Shown: positions 1 through 6,544, counted from the first letter of the stretch. The stretch is DNA of 18,453 nucleotides from a bacterium (GCA_016202645.1 JACQOF010000070.1:1-18453), one strand, 5' to 3'. Notes: generated by a model not told the origin, from the sequence alone. Made by a program: numbers and translations.

Positions 1-22
1 CCGTAACCCCCCTGATTCCAAC

Positions 23-52
23 CGCCGGCCCGGTGCCCGCCCTCGGCCGGCG
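23..52. repeat. GC-rich inverted repeat at window start
   Basis: Perfect 8-bp arms CGCCGGCC (23-30) and GGCCGGCG (45-52) enclose a 14-nt loop. There is no T-tract on either side, so a rho-independent terminator for an upstream gene is possible but unsupported. The rest of the first 58 bases shows no gene. Confidence 0.3.
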
Positions 53-58
53 ATCCGC

Positions 59-87
59 TTGATATAGGACTACATTTGTAGTAACAT
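59..87 (+). promoter_or_regulatory. Candidate self-regulated promoter/operator of the toxin-antitoxin operon
   Basis: A sigma-70-like promoter can be read as TTGATA (59-64), a 17-bp spacer, then TAACAT (82-87). The spacer contains the inverted repeat ACTACA-TT-TGTAGT (69-82, perfect 6-bp arms), which touches the -10 box. Phd/YefM-type antitoxins generally bind palindromes overlapping their own promoter and repress it, more strongly when complexed with toxin. The position fits that model exactly. Both boxes and the repeat are seen in the sequence; binding is inferred. Confidence 0.55.
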
Positions 88-107
88 TCCCGCAGGAGGT
101 GAGAGAC

Positions 108-353
108 ATGCAGACTGCGAGCGTGCGGGAATTCAAGATCCATGCGACGAAGTATCTTGGATCGAAAGAGGAGGTCGTGGTGACGCGATACGGCAAACCC
201 ATCGCCGTGGTGACGCCGGTGGAGGATAAATCCGCCGGGTCCATTTTACTGGAATTGCGGAGCGTCCTGAAAGACGCCGGGGTAACGAAGAAAGAGGCGC
301 TGAAGGCGCTGGACAACGTCCGCCGGGAGGTTTATGGCCGGCGTAGTTCTTGA
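108..353 (+). CDS. Type II antitoxin, Phd/YefM-like
   Basis: This 81-residue protein is the likely antitoxin of the module, neutralising the PIN nuclease encoded just downstream and repressing the operon. The N-terminal half shows the Phd/YefM pattern: a short 'TASVREFK' opening, then 'VVVTRYGKPIAVVTPV', the strand-turn-strand typical of this DNA-binding fold. The C-terminal part (from about residue 45) is charged and helical, as expected for the toxin-binding tail. ATG 108 is preferred because AGGAGG (94-99) lies about 8 nt upstream. A GTG at 99 would add three residues but would overlap that ribosome-binding site. The 3' end overlaps the toxin start by 20 nt, the usual translational coupling in such pairs. 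The closest subfamily cannot be settled by eye. Confidence 0.82.
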   Translation: MQTASVREFKIHATKYLGSKEEVVVTRYGKPIAVVTPVEDKSAGSILLELRSVLKDAGVTKKEALKALDNVRREVYGRRSS

Positions 354-750
354 CGCGAACGTCCTGGTGTCCGCCCTGTTCGGCGGCATTCCGGCGGCGG
401 CCGTCAAGAAGGCCATGAAGGGGGACGTTTGGATATCGCGGGATGTGGAGGATGAGCTGTACGGATTGAGCGGGCGTCTTGCGAAAAAATTCAGCCTGGA
501 CCAGCAGGTGCGATGGAACTCGGAGTTTTTTCCATTGATCAAAAAAATGAAGCGGATCGAAGTCGAAAATCGTGTCAGGCTGTGCCGTGACCCCAAGGAT
601 GACGCGTATCTCTCGCTGGCGAAGGCGTCGGGAGCGGCGCAATTAATCACGGGCGATGGGGATTTATTGTGCCTGACAAAAGAACAGTTGACGTCGGTCG
701 GCCTTGCCTCTCTCTCCATCCTGACGCCCAAAGCATTCTTGGAAAACTGA
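334..750 (+). CDS. PIN-domain toxin (putative endoribonuclease, COG1569-like)
   Basis: This 138-residue single-domain PIN protein is probably a Mg2+-dependent RNase that cleaves RNA when its antitoxin is degraded. The acidic active-site positions are visible: D7 in 'VVLDANVLVSALF', E41 in 'SRDVEDEL', D86/D89/D90 in 'CRDPKDDAYLSLA', and D108/D110 in 'LITGDGDLL'. The 'CRDPKDD' and 'TGDGDLL' wording is typical of the 'PIN family toxin component' group rather than VapC proper. Length is normal and no catalytic residue is missing, so the toxin should be active. It overlaps the antitoxin gene by 20 nt and has no ribosome-binding site outside that gene. The gene ends 12 nt before the 3' end of a convergent tRNA. 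The RNA target cannot be inferred. Confidence 0.88.
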   Translation: MAGVVLDANVLVSALFGGIPAAAVKKAMKGDVWISRDVEDELYGLSGRLAKKFSLDQQVRWNSEFFPLIKKMKRIEVENRVRLCRDPKDDAYLSLAKASGAAQLITGDGDLLCLTKEQLTSVGLASLSILTPKAFLEN

Positions 751-762
751 AAGTCGAAAATT

Positions 763-835
763 GCGCCCGAGAGGAGTCGAACCTCTGACCTTTGCCTTCG
801 CAGGGCAACGCTCTATCCAGCTGAGCTACGGGCGC
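763..835 (-). tRNA. tRNA-Arg (anticodon GCG)
   Basis: Read on the minus strand, this is a complete 73-nt cloverleaf. The acceptor stem is GCGCCCG/CGGGCGC, the D stem GCTC/GAGC, the anticodon stem TTGCC/GGCAA with loop CTGCGAA, the variable loop 5 nt, and the T stem AGAGG/CCTCT with loop TTCGACT. The anticodon is GCG (plus-strand 799-801), which reads CGC and by wobble CGU. The D loop has A after GG, consistent with the A20 arginine identity base. No 3' CCA is encoded. Most bacteria read this box with an A34 (inosine) tRNA, so G34 is unusual. The gene is convergent with the PIN toxin. Its acceptor and D arms match the tRNA-Arg(UCU) at 12429-12501 almost exactly. Confidence 0.95.
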
Positions 836-850
836 ATGGATGCGCCTGTA

Positions 851-885
851 CCCGCAGGCGGGAATTCTTCCGCCTGAGGCGGAAG
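851..885. repeat. Two adjacent short palindromes
   Basis: CCCGC-AG-GCGGG (851-862) is followed directly by CTTCCGCC-TGA-GGCGGAAG (867-885, perfect 8-bp arms). They lie between the 5' side of the tRNA-Arg(GCG) gene and the xdh operon. There is no T-tract, so they look more like small dispersed palindromic repeats than terminators. The rest of 836-1006 holds the short mosaic at 911-936 and no recognisable gene. Confidence 0.5.
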
Positions 886-910
886 CCGCCGAAGGGTGCG
901 GGCGCGGTGC

Positions 911-936
911 TTGACACTAGATACTCAATACTAGAA
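911..936. repeat. Short repeat mosaic (ATACT/CTAG words)
   Basis: The stretch contains two direct ATACT words (921-925 and 928-932) bracketed by CTAG at 917-920 and 931-934. It looks like a degenerate remnant of the kind of short intergenic repeat seen better preserved at 1839-1945. It begins with TTGACA (911-916), but I find no -10 box at a workable distance, so I do not call a promoter. Confidence 0.35.
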
Positions 937-1006
937 AACCCCCGGAAAAACAAACGGTCTGTCTGCTGGATTTTGCCGCAGGGGTCGGTTATACTCCAGC
1001 CGCGTC

Positions 1007-1828
1007 ATGAACAGTCAGGAAAAACTTCAGGTCGAACTGGCGGATGTTCTCTCCCGCGGCAAGGGCGTCACGGTTGTGACCGTCACCGCCGCGGACCTTT
1101 CCACGCCCCAGAGTCCGGGCGCAAAAATGCTGGTCTATCCCGATGGTTCCATTTCCGGAACGGTCGGCGGCGGGCCCGTGGAGGCTTTCGTCAAGAAGGA
1201 GGCGCTGGTGGCGTTCCGGGAAGGCAAACCCCGAACGGCGGAGTACCGCCTGGTGATGTCGGAAACGGGGATGTACTGCGGCGGCAAGATGACGTTTTTC
1301 ATCGAAGTTTATCCCGCGAAATCCACGCTCTTTGTTCTCGGCGCCGGCCACGTCGGCCGCGCCACCGCGCGTCTGGCCGAATTTCTCGGAATGCCGATGG
1401 TCGTCGTGGACGACCGCCCGGAATACGCAGTCGCCGGTCTCTATCCGTCCGCCACGGTGATCTGCGAGGCCTACGATTTCGTCTTTGAGAAACTTCCGAT
1501 CACCGATCTGGACTACGTTGTGATCGTCACGCGCTGTCACACGCACGACGAAATCTGCCTTGAAAAAGCCATGAAAACCCCCGCGCGATACATCGGCGTG
1601 ATCGGCAGCCGCACCAAGATCAAGACCCTCTTCGGGCGCATGAACAAGCGCGGCGTCAGACCTCAGTCCGACCCGCGCGTCTTCGCGCCCATCGGGCTGG
1701 ACCTCGGCGATGAGACTGTCGAAAATATTGCGCTTTCCATCCACGCCGAGATCGCGAAGCTCAAGGTCTCCCGGACCGGCGCGCACATGCGGGAGAAGCT
1801 GGCAGAGCGGGAGGAAAAGGCCGGGTGA
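1007..1828 (+). CDS. xdhC: XdhC/CoxI-family molybdenum hydroxylase maturation factor
   Basis: This 273-residue protein is the likely chaperone that binds and sulfurates molybdenum cofactor and helps insert it into the hydroxylase encoded downstream. The N-terminal XdhC/CoxI domain contains 'SPGAKMLVYPDGSISGTVGG' (about 36-55) and 'YCGGKMTFFIE' with C91. The C-terminal XdhC Rossmann domain starts at 'VLGAGHVGRATA' (110-121) and includes 'YIGVIGSRTK'. Length fits the family. The symbol is used here in the chaperone sense; in E. coli xdhC names the iron-sulfur subunit instead. It is the first gene of the operon. A TATACT at 990-995 could be a -10 box. If used, transcription would start only a few nucleotides before ATG 1007, giving a nearly leaderless message, and no clear ribosome-binding site is present. 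Confidence 0.92.
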   Translation: MNSQEKLQVELADVLSRGKGVTVVTVTAADLSTPQSPGAKMLVYPDGSISGTVGGGPVEAFVKKEALVAFREGKPRTAEYRLVMSETGMYCGGKMTFFIEVYPAKSTLFVLGAGHVGRATARLAEFLGMPMVVVDDRPEYAVAGLYPSATVICEAYDFVFEKLPITDLDYVVIVTRCHTHDEICLEKAMKTPARYIGVIGSRTKIKTLFGRMNKRGVRPQSDPRVFAPIGLDLGDETVENIALSIHAEIAKLKVSRTGAHMREKLAEREEKAG

Positions 1829-1838
1829 TGGTCTGAAT

Positions 1839-1945
1839 GTATCGGAGTATCGGAGTGTCGGAGTATCGGAGTAAGCCCGTGTTCGGGTTGCCGGGAGCAT
1901 GAGCCGCGCCGTCTCCGATACGCCGATACGCCGATCCTCCGATAC
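1839..1945. repeat. Inverted tandem-repeat hairpin (8-bp units) spanning the next gene's start
   Basis: The left arm has four 8-bp units: ATCGGAGT at 1841, 1849 and 1865, and GTCGGAGT at 1857. The right arm, 1912-1943, has four inverted units: TCTCCGAT, ACGCCGAT, ACGCCGAT and CCTCCGAT. Arms 1839-1872 and 1912-1945 can pair over about 34 bp with few mismatches, leaving a loop of about 39 nt (1873-1911). The start codon of the molybdenum subunit (1899) lies in this loop, and the right arm is translated as that protein's first residues. Element class unknown. Confidence 0.8.
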
Positions 1946-4175
1946 TTCCCAATTCAAATCTGTCGGCAAGAACCCGCCCCGCAAGGAATCGCGCGAGAAG
2001 GTTACCGGGAAAGCGAAATACATTGACGATCTGACGTTCGAAGGGTGTCTCTACGGAAAGACCGTCAGGTCGACCATCCCCCGCGGGAAAATCAAAAAAA
2101 TCACATTCGAGCCCGGCGTGCCATGGGAGGAATTCACAGTGGTGACCGCGAAGGACATCCCCGGGAAGAACGTCGTCGCGTTGATTGAGATGGACCAGCC
2201 CTTTCTGGTCGAAACGGAAATTCGCCACATGGCCGAGCCCATCGCGCTGATCGCGCATCCGGACAAGGGACTGGTCGAGAAGGCCCTGACGAAGGTGCGG
2301 GTCGAATACGAGGAACTGCCGGCCATCTTCACGATCGACGAGAGCCTGTCCGGGCGGAACATTCAGCGCGGCCGGGACAACGTCTTCAAGAAATATCATA
2401 TTCAAAAAGGCGACCCGGCGCCCGTGTTCTCCCGGCCGGCCATCGTTGTGATCGAGGGCGAGTACTGGACCGGCCCGCAGGAGCAGCTCTACATCGAGCC
2501 CAACGGCGTCGCGGCCGTCGCGACCCCCGATGGTGTGACTGTCTGGGGATCGATGCAGTGCCCGTTTTATGTGCAAAAGGGTTTGAAACCTCTCTTCAAT
2601 CTTCCGGACGACAAAATCCGCGTGATCTACTGCGTGACCGGCGGGGGATTCGGCGGCAAGGAGGAATACCCGACGCTTCCCGCCGCGCACGCGGCGCTCC
2701 TCTCCTGGAAGGCGGGCGGCCGACCGGTCAAAATCATCTACGACCGGATGGAGGACATGTGGGCAACGACAAAACGTCATCCGTGCCGGACGCGCGTCAA
2801 AACCGCATTCGCCAAAGACGGAAAACTCCTCGCCCTGCAGGTCGACGCGACCATGGACGGCGGCGCCTACCTGACCCTGAGTTCGGTCGTCCTTTCCCGC
2901 GGAACTCTTCATGCCTTCGGCCCGTACGCCTGTGATCACGTGACCATCGACACCCGCGCCGTCTTTACGAACTCTCCGCCCTACGGCGCCTTCCGGGGAT
3001 TCGGCGCGCCCCAGACGATTTTCCCGCTGGAACTTCACATGGACCGCGCGGCGGACCGGCTGGGCATCGAGCCTCACGAACTGCGCCTCAAAAATATTCT
3101 GCACAAGGGCGACACGATGGCGACGGGGCAGAAGATGGAAGACGAGATGGATATCGAAGGCATCCTGAAAAAGGCGATGACGGAGTCGCGCTACCTTGAG
3201 AAGCGGAAATCCCACCGCGAACACAACCGGACGGCGTCGCCCGTCAAGAAAGGCATCGGCCTATCGCTTTTTTTCCATGGCGCCGGATTCACCGGCAGTG
3301 GCGAAGTGTTTCTGGATTCCAGGGCGGGTCTGGAGATCACTCCGGCCGGGACTGTTCGGATTCTGACGGCCAACACGGAAATCGGCCAGGGATCCTTCAC
3401 CACCCACAGCCAGATTGTCGCGGAGGCCCTCCGGATTCCCTACGAGATGATCGAAGTCGCCCCGCCTGACACCGCGGTTGTTCCGAACAGCGGACCGACC
3501 GTCGCGTCCCGCACGTGCATGATCGTCGGCGAACTTCTCCGCCGCGCGGCGGATGACCTCCGGGACCTGCTCATCCGGTCCTCCGGCCTGTCGAACAACG
3601 GCTATGGGCCGGACGAGTTTCGCCGGGCGGCCAGCGCCCACGCCGAAAAAAACGGCGTCACCCGCGTCTACGCCAAATACAAGCCGCCCGCCGGGATTCA
3701 CTGGGACGACCAGACCTACACCGGCTCCGCCTACGGCGCGTACGCATGGGCTTGTTATGTCTGCGATCTTGAGACCGACCTGACGACGTATCAAGTCGAA
3801 GTCAAGGATTTCGTGGCGGTGCAGGAAGTCGGCCGCGTCATCCATCCCGTCATCGCCGGCGGCCAGATCGAGGGCGGCGTCGCGCAGGCGCTCGGCTGGG
3901 CCCTCTATGAAAATGTCGTCTTGAAGCAGGGCGTCATGCAAAACACCCAGCTCACCAATTACATCCTGCCCACCACGGCCGACACGCCGCCCATCCGCGT
4001 ATTCTTTTATGAGAACCCCTATCCGAACGGCCCCTACGGCGCCAAGGGACTCGGGGAACTGCCGATGGACGGACCCGCGCCGGCCGTCGCGTCTGCAGTG
4101 GCGTTTTCCTTGGGCGGCAAATTCATTTCGTCGATTCCCATCCTGCCGGAAAACATATGCGAGATTCTGAAATGA
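1899..4175 (+). CDS. Molybdenum hydroxylase, molybdopterin-binding large subunit (xanthine dehydrogenase family)
   Basis: This 758-residue catalytic subunit hydroxylates a substrate at the Mo centre, and electrons leave through the 2Fe-2S and FAD subunits. The substrate-entry (a/b hammerhead) domain is near residues 33-140. Cofactor-domain motifs follow: 'TGGGFGGKEEYP' (247-258), 'YGAFRGFGAPQ' (362-372) and 'EIGQGSFTTHSQ' (from 494). 'GAKGLGELPMDGPAPA' contains E720 at the position of the family's catalytic base. E255 and R366 appear to match the purine-orienting Glu/Arg pair of xanthine dehydrogenases, which favours a purine, but the alignment is by eye. Size matches E. coli XdhA. The only usable start is ATG 1899. 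It lies in a repeat hairpin and has no properly spaced ribosome-binding site, so about the first 17 residues are repeat-encoded. Confidence 0.93.
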   Translation: MSRAVSDTPIRRSSDTSQFKSVGKNPPRKESREKVTGKAKYIDDLTFEGCLYGKTVRSTIPRGKIKKITFEPGVPWEEFTVVTAKDIPGKNVVALIEMDQPFLVETEIRHMAEPIALIAHPDKGLVEKALTKVRVEYEELPAIFTIDESLSGRNIQRGRDNVFKKYHIQKGDPAPVFSRPAIVVIEGEYWTGPQEQLYIEPNGVAAVATPDGVTVWGSMQCPFYVQKGLKPLFNLPDDKIRVIYCVTGGGFGGKEEYPTLPAAHAALLSWKAGGRPVKIIYDRMEDMWATTKRHPCRTRVKTAFAKDGKLLALQVDATMDGGAYLTLSSVVLSRGTLHAFGPYACDHVTIDTRAVFTNSPPYGAFRGFGAPQTIFPLELHMDRAADRLGIEPHELRLKNILHKGDTMATGQKMEDEMDIEGILKKAMTESRYLEKRKSHREHNRTASPVKKGIGLSLFFHGAGFTGSGEVFLDSRAGLEITPAGTVRILTANTEIGQGSFTTHSQIVAEALRIPYEMIEVAPPDTAVVPNSGPTVASRTCMIVGELLRRAADDLRDLLIRSSGLSNNGYGPDEFRRAASAHAEKNGVTRVYAKYKPPAGIHWDDQTYTGSAYGAYAWACYVCDLETDLTTYQVEVKDFVAVQEVGRVIHPVIAGGQIEGGVAQALGWALYENVVLKQGVMQNTQLTNYILPTTADTPPIRVFFYENPYPNGPYGAKGLGELPMDGPAPAVASAVAFSLGGKFISSIPILPENICEILK

Positions 4176-4648
4176 CGGCGAAGATATCTTTCACCCTCAA
4201 CGGCAAACCCTGGACCGGCAATGTTCATCCCCTGAAGCGTCTCCTCGACACGCTTCGGGAGGACGCGGGACTCACCGGAACCAAGGAAGGCTGCGGCGAG
4301 GGCGAATGCGGCGCCTGCACGGTTTTTCTCGACGGGCAAGTGGTGATGAGCTGTATGGTGCCGACGTGCCAGGCCGAAGGAAAAAAAGTCACAACCATCG
4401 AGGGCCTGGTATCGGACGGCGACCTCCACCCCATGCAGGACTGTTTCATCCAGGAGGGCGGCGCCCAGTGCGGGATCTGCACGCCGGGCATGATCATGGC
4501 CGCCGTCGCCTACGCAAACGATCCCGACTCGGCCGAAGACATGCGCGAAGCCTTGGCCGGGAATTTGTGCCGGTGCACAGGTTACACGCGAATCTACGAG
4601 TCCGTCAAAAAAGCGATGGAGAAAATGAGCGTCTCCGAAATAAGATGA
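4172..4648 (+). CDS. Molybdenum hydroxylase, [2Fe-2S] subunit
   Basis: This 158-residue electron-transfer subunit carries two [2Fe-2S] clusters between the Mo centre and FAD. The plant-ferredoxin-type domain shows 'CGEGECGACTVFLDG' and a following C in 'VVMSCMVP'. The C-terminal helical domain shows 'QCGICTPGMIMA' and 'NLCRCTGYTRIYESV', so all eight cluster cysteines are present. Length matches E. coli XdhC and CoxS-type subunits. ATG 4172 is preferred because it makes a 4-nt ATGA overlap with the large-subunit stop, implying translational coupling. An in-frame ATG at 4157 would add five residues inside the upstream gene. Clearly part of the same enzyme complex as its neighbours. Confidence 0.95.
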   Translation: MTAKISFTLNGKPWTGNVHPLKRLLDTLREDAGLTGTKEGCGEGECGACTVFLDGQVVMSCMVPTCQAEGKKVTTIEGLVSDGDLHPMQDCFIQEGGAQCGICTPGMIMAAVAYANDPDSAEDMREALAGNLCRCTGYTRIYESVKKAMEKMSVSEIR

Positions 4649-4668
4649 ACCACGCACAAACATTCGCA

Positions 4669-4783
4669 CACGAACGGACACGAACCGGCACGAACGGACA
4701 CGAACCCTATCCATCCACGTTCACAGTTTTTTTAAATTCTCCGGCGTTTCGTGCTCGTTCGGGGTCGTTCGTGTCCGTTCGTG
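4669..4783. repeat. Inverted tandem-repeat hairpin (10-bp units) before the FAD-subunit gene
   Basis: The left arm has 10-bp units: CACGAACGGA (4669), CACGAACCGG (4679), CACGAACGGA (4689) and CACGAACCCT (4699). The right arm (4746-4783) has them inverted: TTTCGTG, CTCGTTCGGG, GTCGTTCGTG and TCCGTTCGTG. The outermost unit pairs perfectly over 10 bp and the inner ones about 7 of 10. The loop (4707-4745, about 39 nt) includes seven Ts in a row. The right arm ends exactly at GGAGG (4783-4787), the likely ribosome-binding site of the next gene. This fills the 150-nt gap between two genes of one operon. Confidence 0.8.
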
Positions 4784-4798
4784 GAGGATGTTTCTGAT

Positions 4799-5689
4799 AT
4801 GCGCAGTTATCTTGCTGAATTTTCAGTCATCAGCCCCCGGTCGCTGGATGAAGCCTTGTGGGCGCTGAAGCAGAGGCCGGCGCCGGCGCCGATTGCCGGG
4901 GGGACGGATCTGATGGTGCTGCTCAATGCCGGGCAGCTGCCGCCCGGCGCGTATCTCAACCTGCATTCGATACCGGAACTTCGGAGGCCCATCGAATTCG
5001 TGAACGGGGAAGCGTGTTTCGGCGCGCTCACCACGTACGCGGATGCGCGCCGTCATCCCGAAATCCGCAAGCGTCTTCCGATGCTGTGTCTGGCGGCGCG
5101 GGAGATCGGCGCCCTGCAGATCCAGTCCCGCGGGACGTGGGCCGGCAATATCGTGAACGCGTCGCCCGCCGCCGACGGCGTCCCCGCGCTCATGGCCTAT
5201 GACGCCGCGGTGGAACTTTCCTCCGCCTCAGGCGTCCGGTCGGTCGCGCTTGCCGATTTTTACTCGGGATACAAACAGACGGCCCGCCGGCCCGACGAGC
5301 TGGTGACTGCCATTCGAATTCCGGTTCCGGAGAAAGAGGCCGTTCAGTATTACCGGAAAGTCGGCACGCGCAAGTTCCAGGCCATATCGAAAGTTTTGCT
5401 GGCGGGGATCATGGTTCTGGGAAAAGACCGGCGCATAAAAAAAATTCGATTGGTTTACGCTAGCGTGATGCCCTACACCTACCGCGCCCGGGCTGTGGAA
5501 GCGGTTCTCGAAGGCCGGGTTCCGGATGGGGCCGCCATCAAGGCCGCCGTCGCCGCGCTTCGGAGCGAACTCAAACCCATCGATGACGTGCGGTCCACGG
5601 CCGCCTACCGCCTGCGGGTCGCCTGCAACCTCCTGGAGGAATTTCTGAGTGCTTCCTCCCCCTCAAGGGGGGAGGCAAGGAGGGGGTGA
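4799..5689 (+). CDS. Molybdenum hydroxylase, FAD-binding subunit
   Basis: This 296-residue flavoprotein subunit passes electrons from the iron-sulfur clusters to NAD+ or another acceptor. FAD-binding motifs are 'PIAGGTDLMVLLNAG' (31-45) and 'QIQSRGTWAGNIVNASPAAD' (108-127), a slightly divergent version of the usual 'TIGGN' loop. The C-terminal CO_deh_flav_C-like domain starts near 'YYRKVGTRKFQAISKV' (184-199). Size matches E. coli XdhB (about 292). ATG 4799 is chosen because GGAGG lies at 4783-4787. An upstream in-frame ATG at 4751 would translate the repeat arm and has no support. The last residues (SSPSRGEARRG) and the TGA stop at 5687-5689 lie in the next repeat element, so the original C-terminus may have been altered by it. 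Confidence 0.92.
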   Translation: MRSYLAEFSVISPRSLDEALWALKQRPAPAPIAGGTDLMVLLNAGQLPPGAYLNLHSIPELRRPIEFVNGEACFGALTTYADARRHPEIRKRLPMLCLAAREIGALQIQSRGTWAGNIVNASPAADGVPALMAYDAAVELSSASGVRSVALADFYSGYKQTARRPDELVTAIRIPVPEKEAVQYYRKVGTRKFQAISKVLLAGIMVLGKDRRIKKIRLVYASVMPYTYRARAVEAVLEGRVPDGAAIKAAVAALRSELKPIDDVRSTAAYRLRVACNLLEEFLSASSPSRGEARRG

Positions 5690-5754
5690 GCTGTTGCGTT
5701 GCCACGGCTATCTGAAAGTACCCCCCCTCCCATCCTCCCCCTCAAGGGGGGAGG
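5655..5754. repeat. Paired C/G-rich palindromes between convergent operons
   Basis: Two copies of a CCTCCCCCTCAAGGGGGGAGG-like palindrome lie in inverted order: 5655-5687 with its trailing AAGGAGGGGGT, and 5719-5754. Each copy can fold alone, or the two can pair with each other around a loop of about 31 nt (5688-5718). The element occupies the gap between the FAD-subunit gene and motB, which converge here. It could act as a bidirectional transcription barrier, but there is no T-tract. This type of CCTCCCCCTCAAGGGGG word recurs between genes in many bacterial genomes, from general recollection. Confidence 0.65.
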
Positions 5755-5794
5755 AGTTACCACCTCTGAAACTTCAACAGAGCCAGTCCCTGTC

Positions 5795-6502
5795 CTACTG
5801 ATCCAGGTCGATGACGATGTCGACTCTCCGGTTGGGTTCGTTTTCTCCGGGCGTGAGCTGTTCGAAGGTCAGCGGTTCCTGTTCCGCGCGTCCGGAAACC
5901 GTGATGCGGTGGGGCTCGATGCGGTGATTGTCCATCAGATAATGCCCGACGTTCAGCGCCCGGGCCGCGCTGAGTTCCCAGTTGGTCGGGTATTGACCCC
6001 CGCTGGCCGGCGCCGGGTCGGTGTGGCCCTGAATGGTGAACTTGTTCGTCACGAGTTTTAAAAATCCCCCCACGCGGTCCAGGACCTGCCGGGCCTGCGG
6101 CAACAGCTGGGCGTCGTTCGGCCCGAAGAGAATCAGCCCGGAGATCCGCACGATGACCATTTTTTTCCGGGTCTCCACGTTGACCCCGCGCGTTCCGAGA
6201 GACTCGAGCTGGGACACGAGGTTCAAACTTACGTCCTGGGACGGCCGGTTGTACGGCAGCAGTCCCTTCCCGCTCCCGAATCCAGACATGTGGGATGGGC
6301 TGGCGGCCGGGAAGACTCCGAAGACCTTGGAGAAAGCGACGCCCAAGGATTCGACCTTCTTGACGTCCGGTTTCGAAATGGCCGCGATGACGATGAAAAA
6401 CACCAGAAGCAGGGTGATGAGGTCGGCGTACGTGAGAAGCCACCGGAGACCTCCGGCGGCGTCGTGTCCCCCGCCTCCCCCGTGCCCCTTTTTTTTACCC
6501 AT
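5795..6502 (-). CDS. motB: Flagellar motor stator protein MotB
   Basis: This 235-residue inner-membrane protein anchors the stator to peptidoglycan and contributes the ion-binding aspartate. The sequence has a short basic Gly/His-rich N-terminus, then one transmembrane helix (about 19-43) containing 'LLTYADLITLLLVFFIVI' with D27, the conserved ion-binding Asp. A plug/linker region follows. The OmpA-like peptidoglycan-binding domain (about 120-233) has 'FTIQGHTDPAP', 'NWELSAARALNVGHYL' and 'NRRVDIVI'. The usual motif spacing is intact. It lies 42 nt after motA. No strong ribosome-binding site precedes ATG 6502, so coupling to motA is likely. Codons 3-5 form a run of eight A residues on the coding strand, a possible slippage site. 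The coupling ion (H+ or Na+) cannot be read from the sequence alone. Confidence 0.95.
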   Translation of the reverse strand: MGKKKGHGGGGGHDAAGGLRWLLTYADLITLLLVFFIVIAAISKPDVKKVESLGVAFSKVFGVFPAASPSHMSGFGSGKGLLPYNRPSQDVSLNLVSQLESLGTRGVNVETRKKMVIVRISGLILFGPNDAQLLPQARQVLDRVGGFLKLVTNKFTIQGHTDPAPASGGQYPTNWELSAARALNVGHYLMDNHRIEPHRITVSGRAEQEPLTFEQLTPGENEPNRRVDIVIDLDQ

Positions 6503-6544
6503 GGCGGTTCATCCGGGTCATTGTCCCGCCGGTCAGGAAGGAAA

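Noticed and set aside
763-835. tRNA as integration site of a mobile island carrying the toxin-antitoxin pair
   Set aside because: No integrase, no duplicated tRNA 3' fragment as attachment site, and no other mobile genes in the window.
911-940. TTGACA promoter upstream of the xdh operon
   Set aside because: No acceptable -10 hexamer 16-18 nt downstream; the sequence is part of a short repeat mosaic.
989-2023. 344-residue minus-strand open frame over the XdhC-like gene
   Set aside because: Antisense to a clear XdhC family gene; part of its translation is just the short repeat read in reverse.
1761-3224. 487-residue minus-strand open frame opposite the Mo subunit
   Set aside because: Shadow of a well-supported gene in GC-rich DNA; low-complexity, Arg/His/Gly-rich translation with no family signature.
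4707-4745. Rho-independent terminator from the T7 run in the loop
   Set aside because: The T-run is inside the loop, not after a stem, and the next gene belongs to the same enzyme complex.
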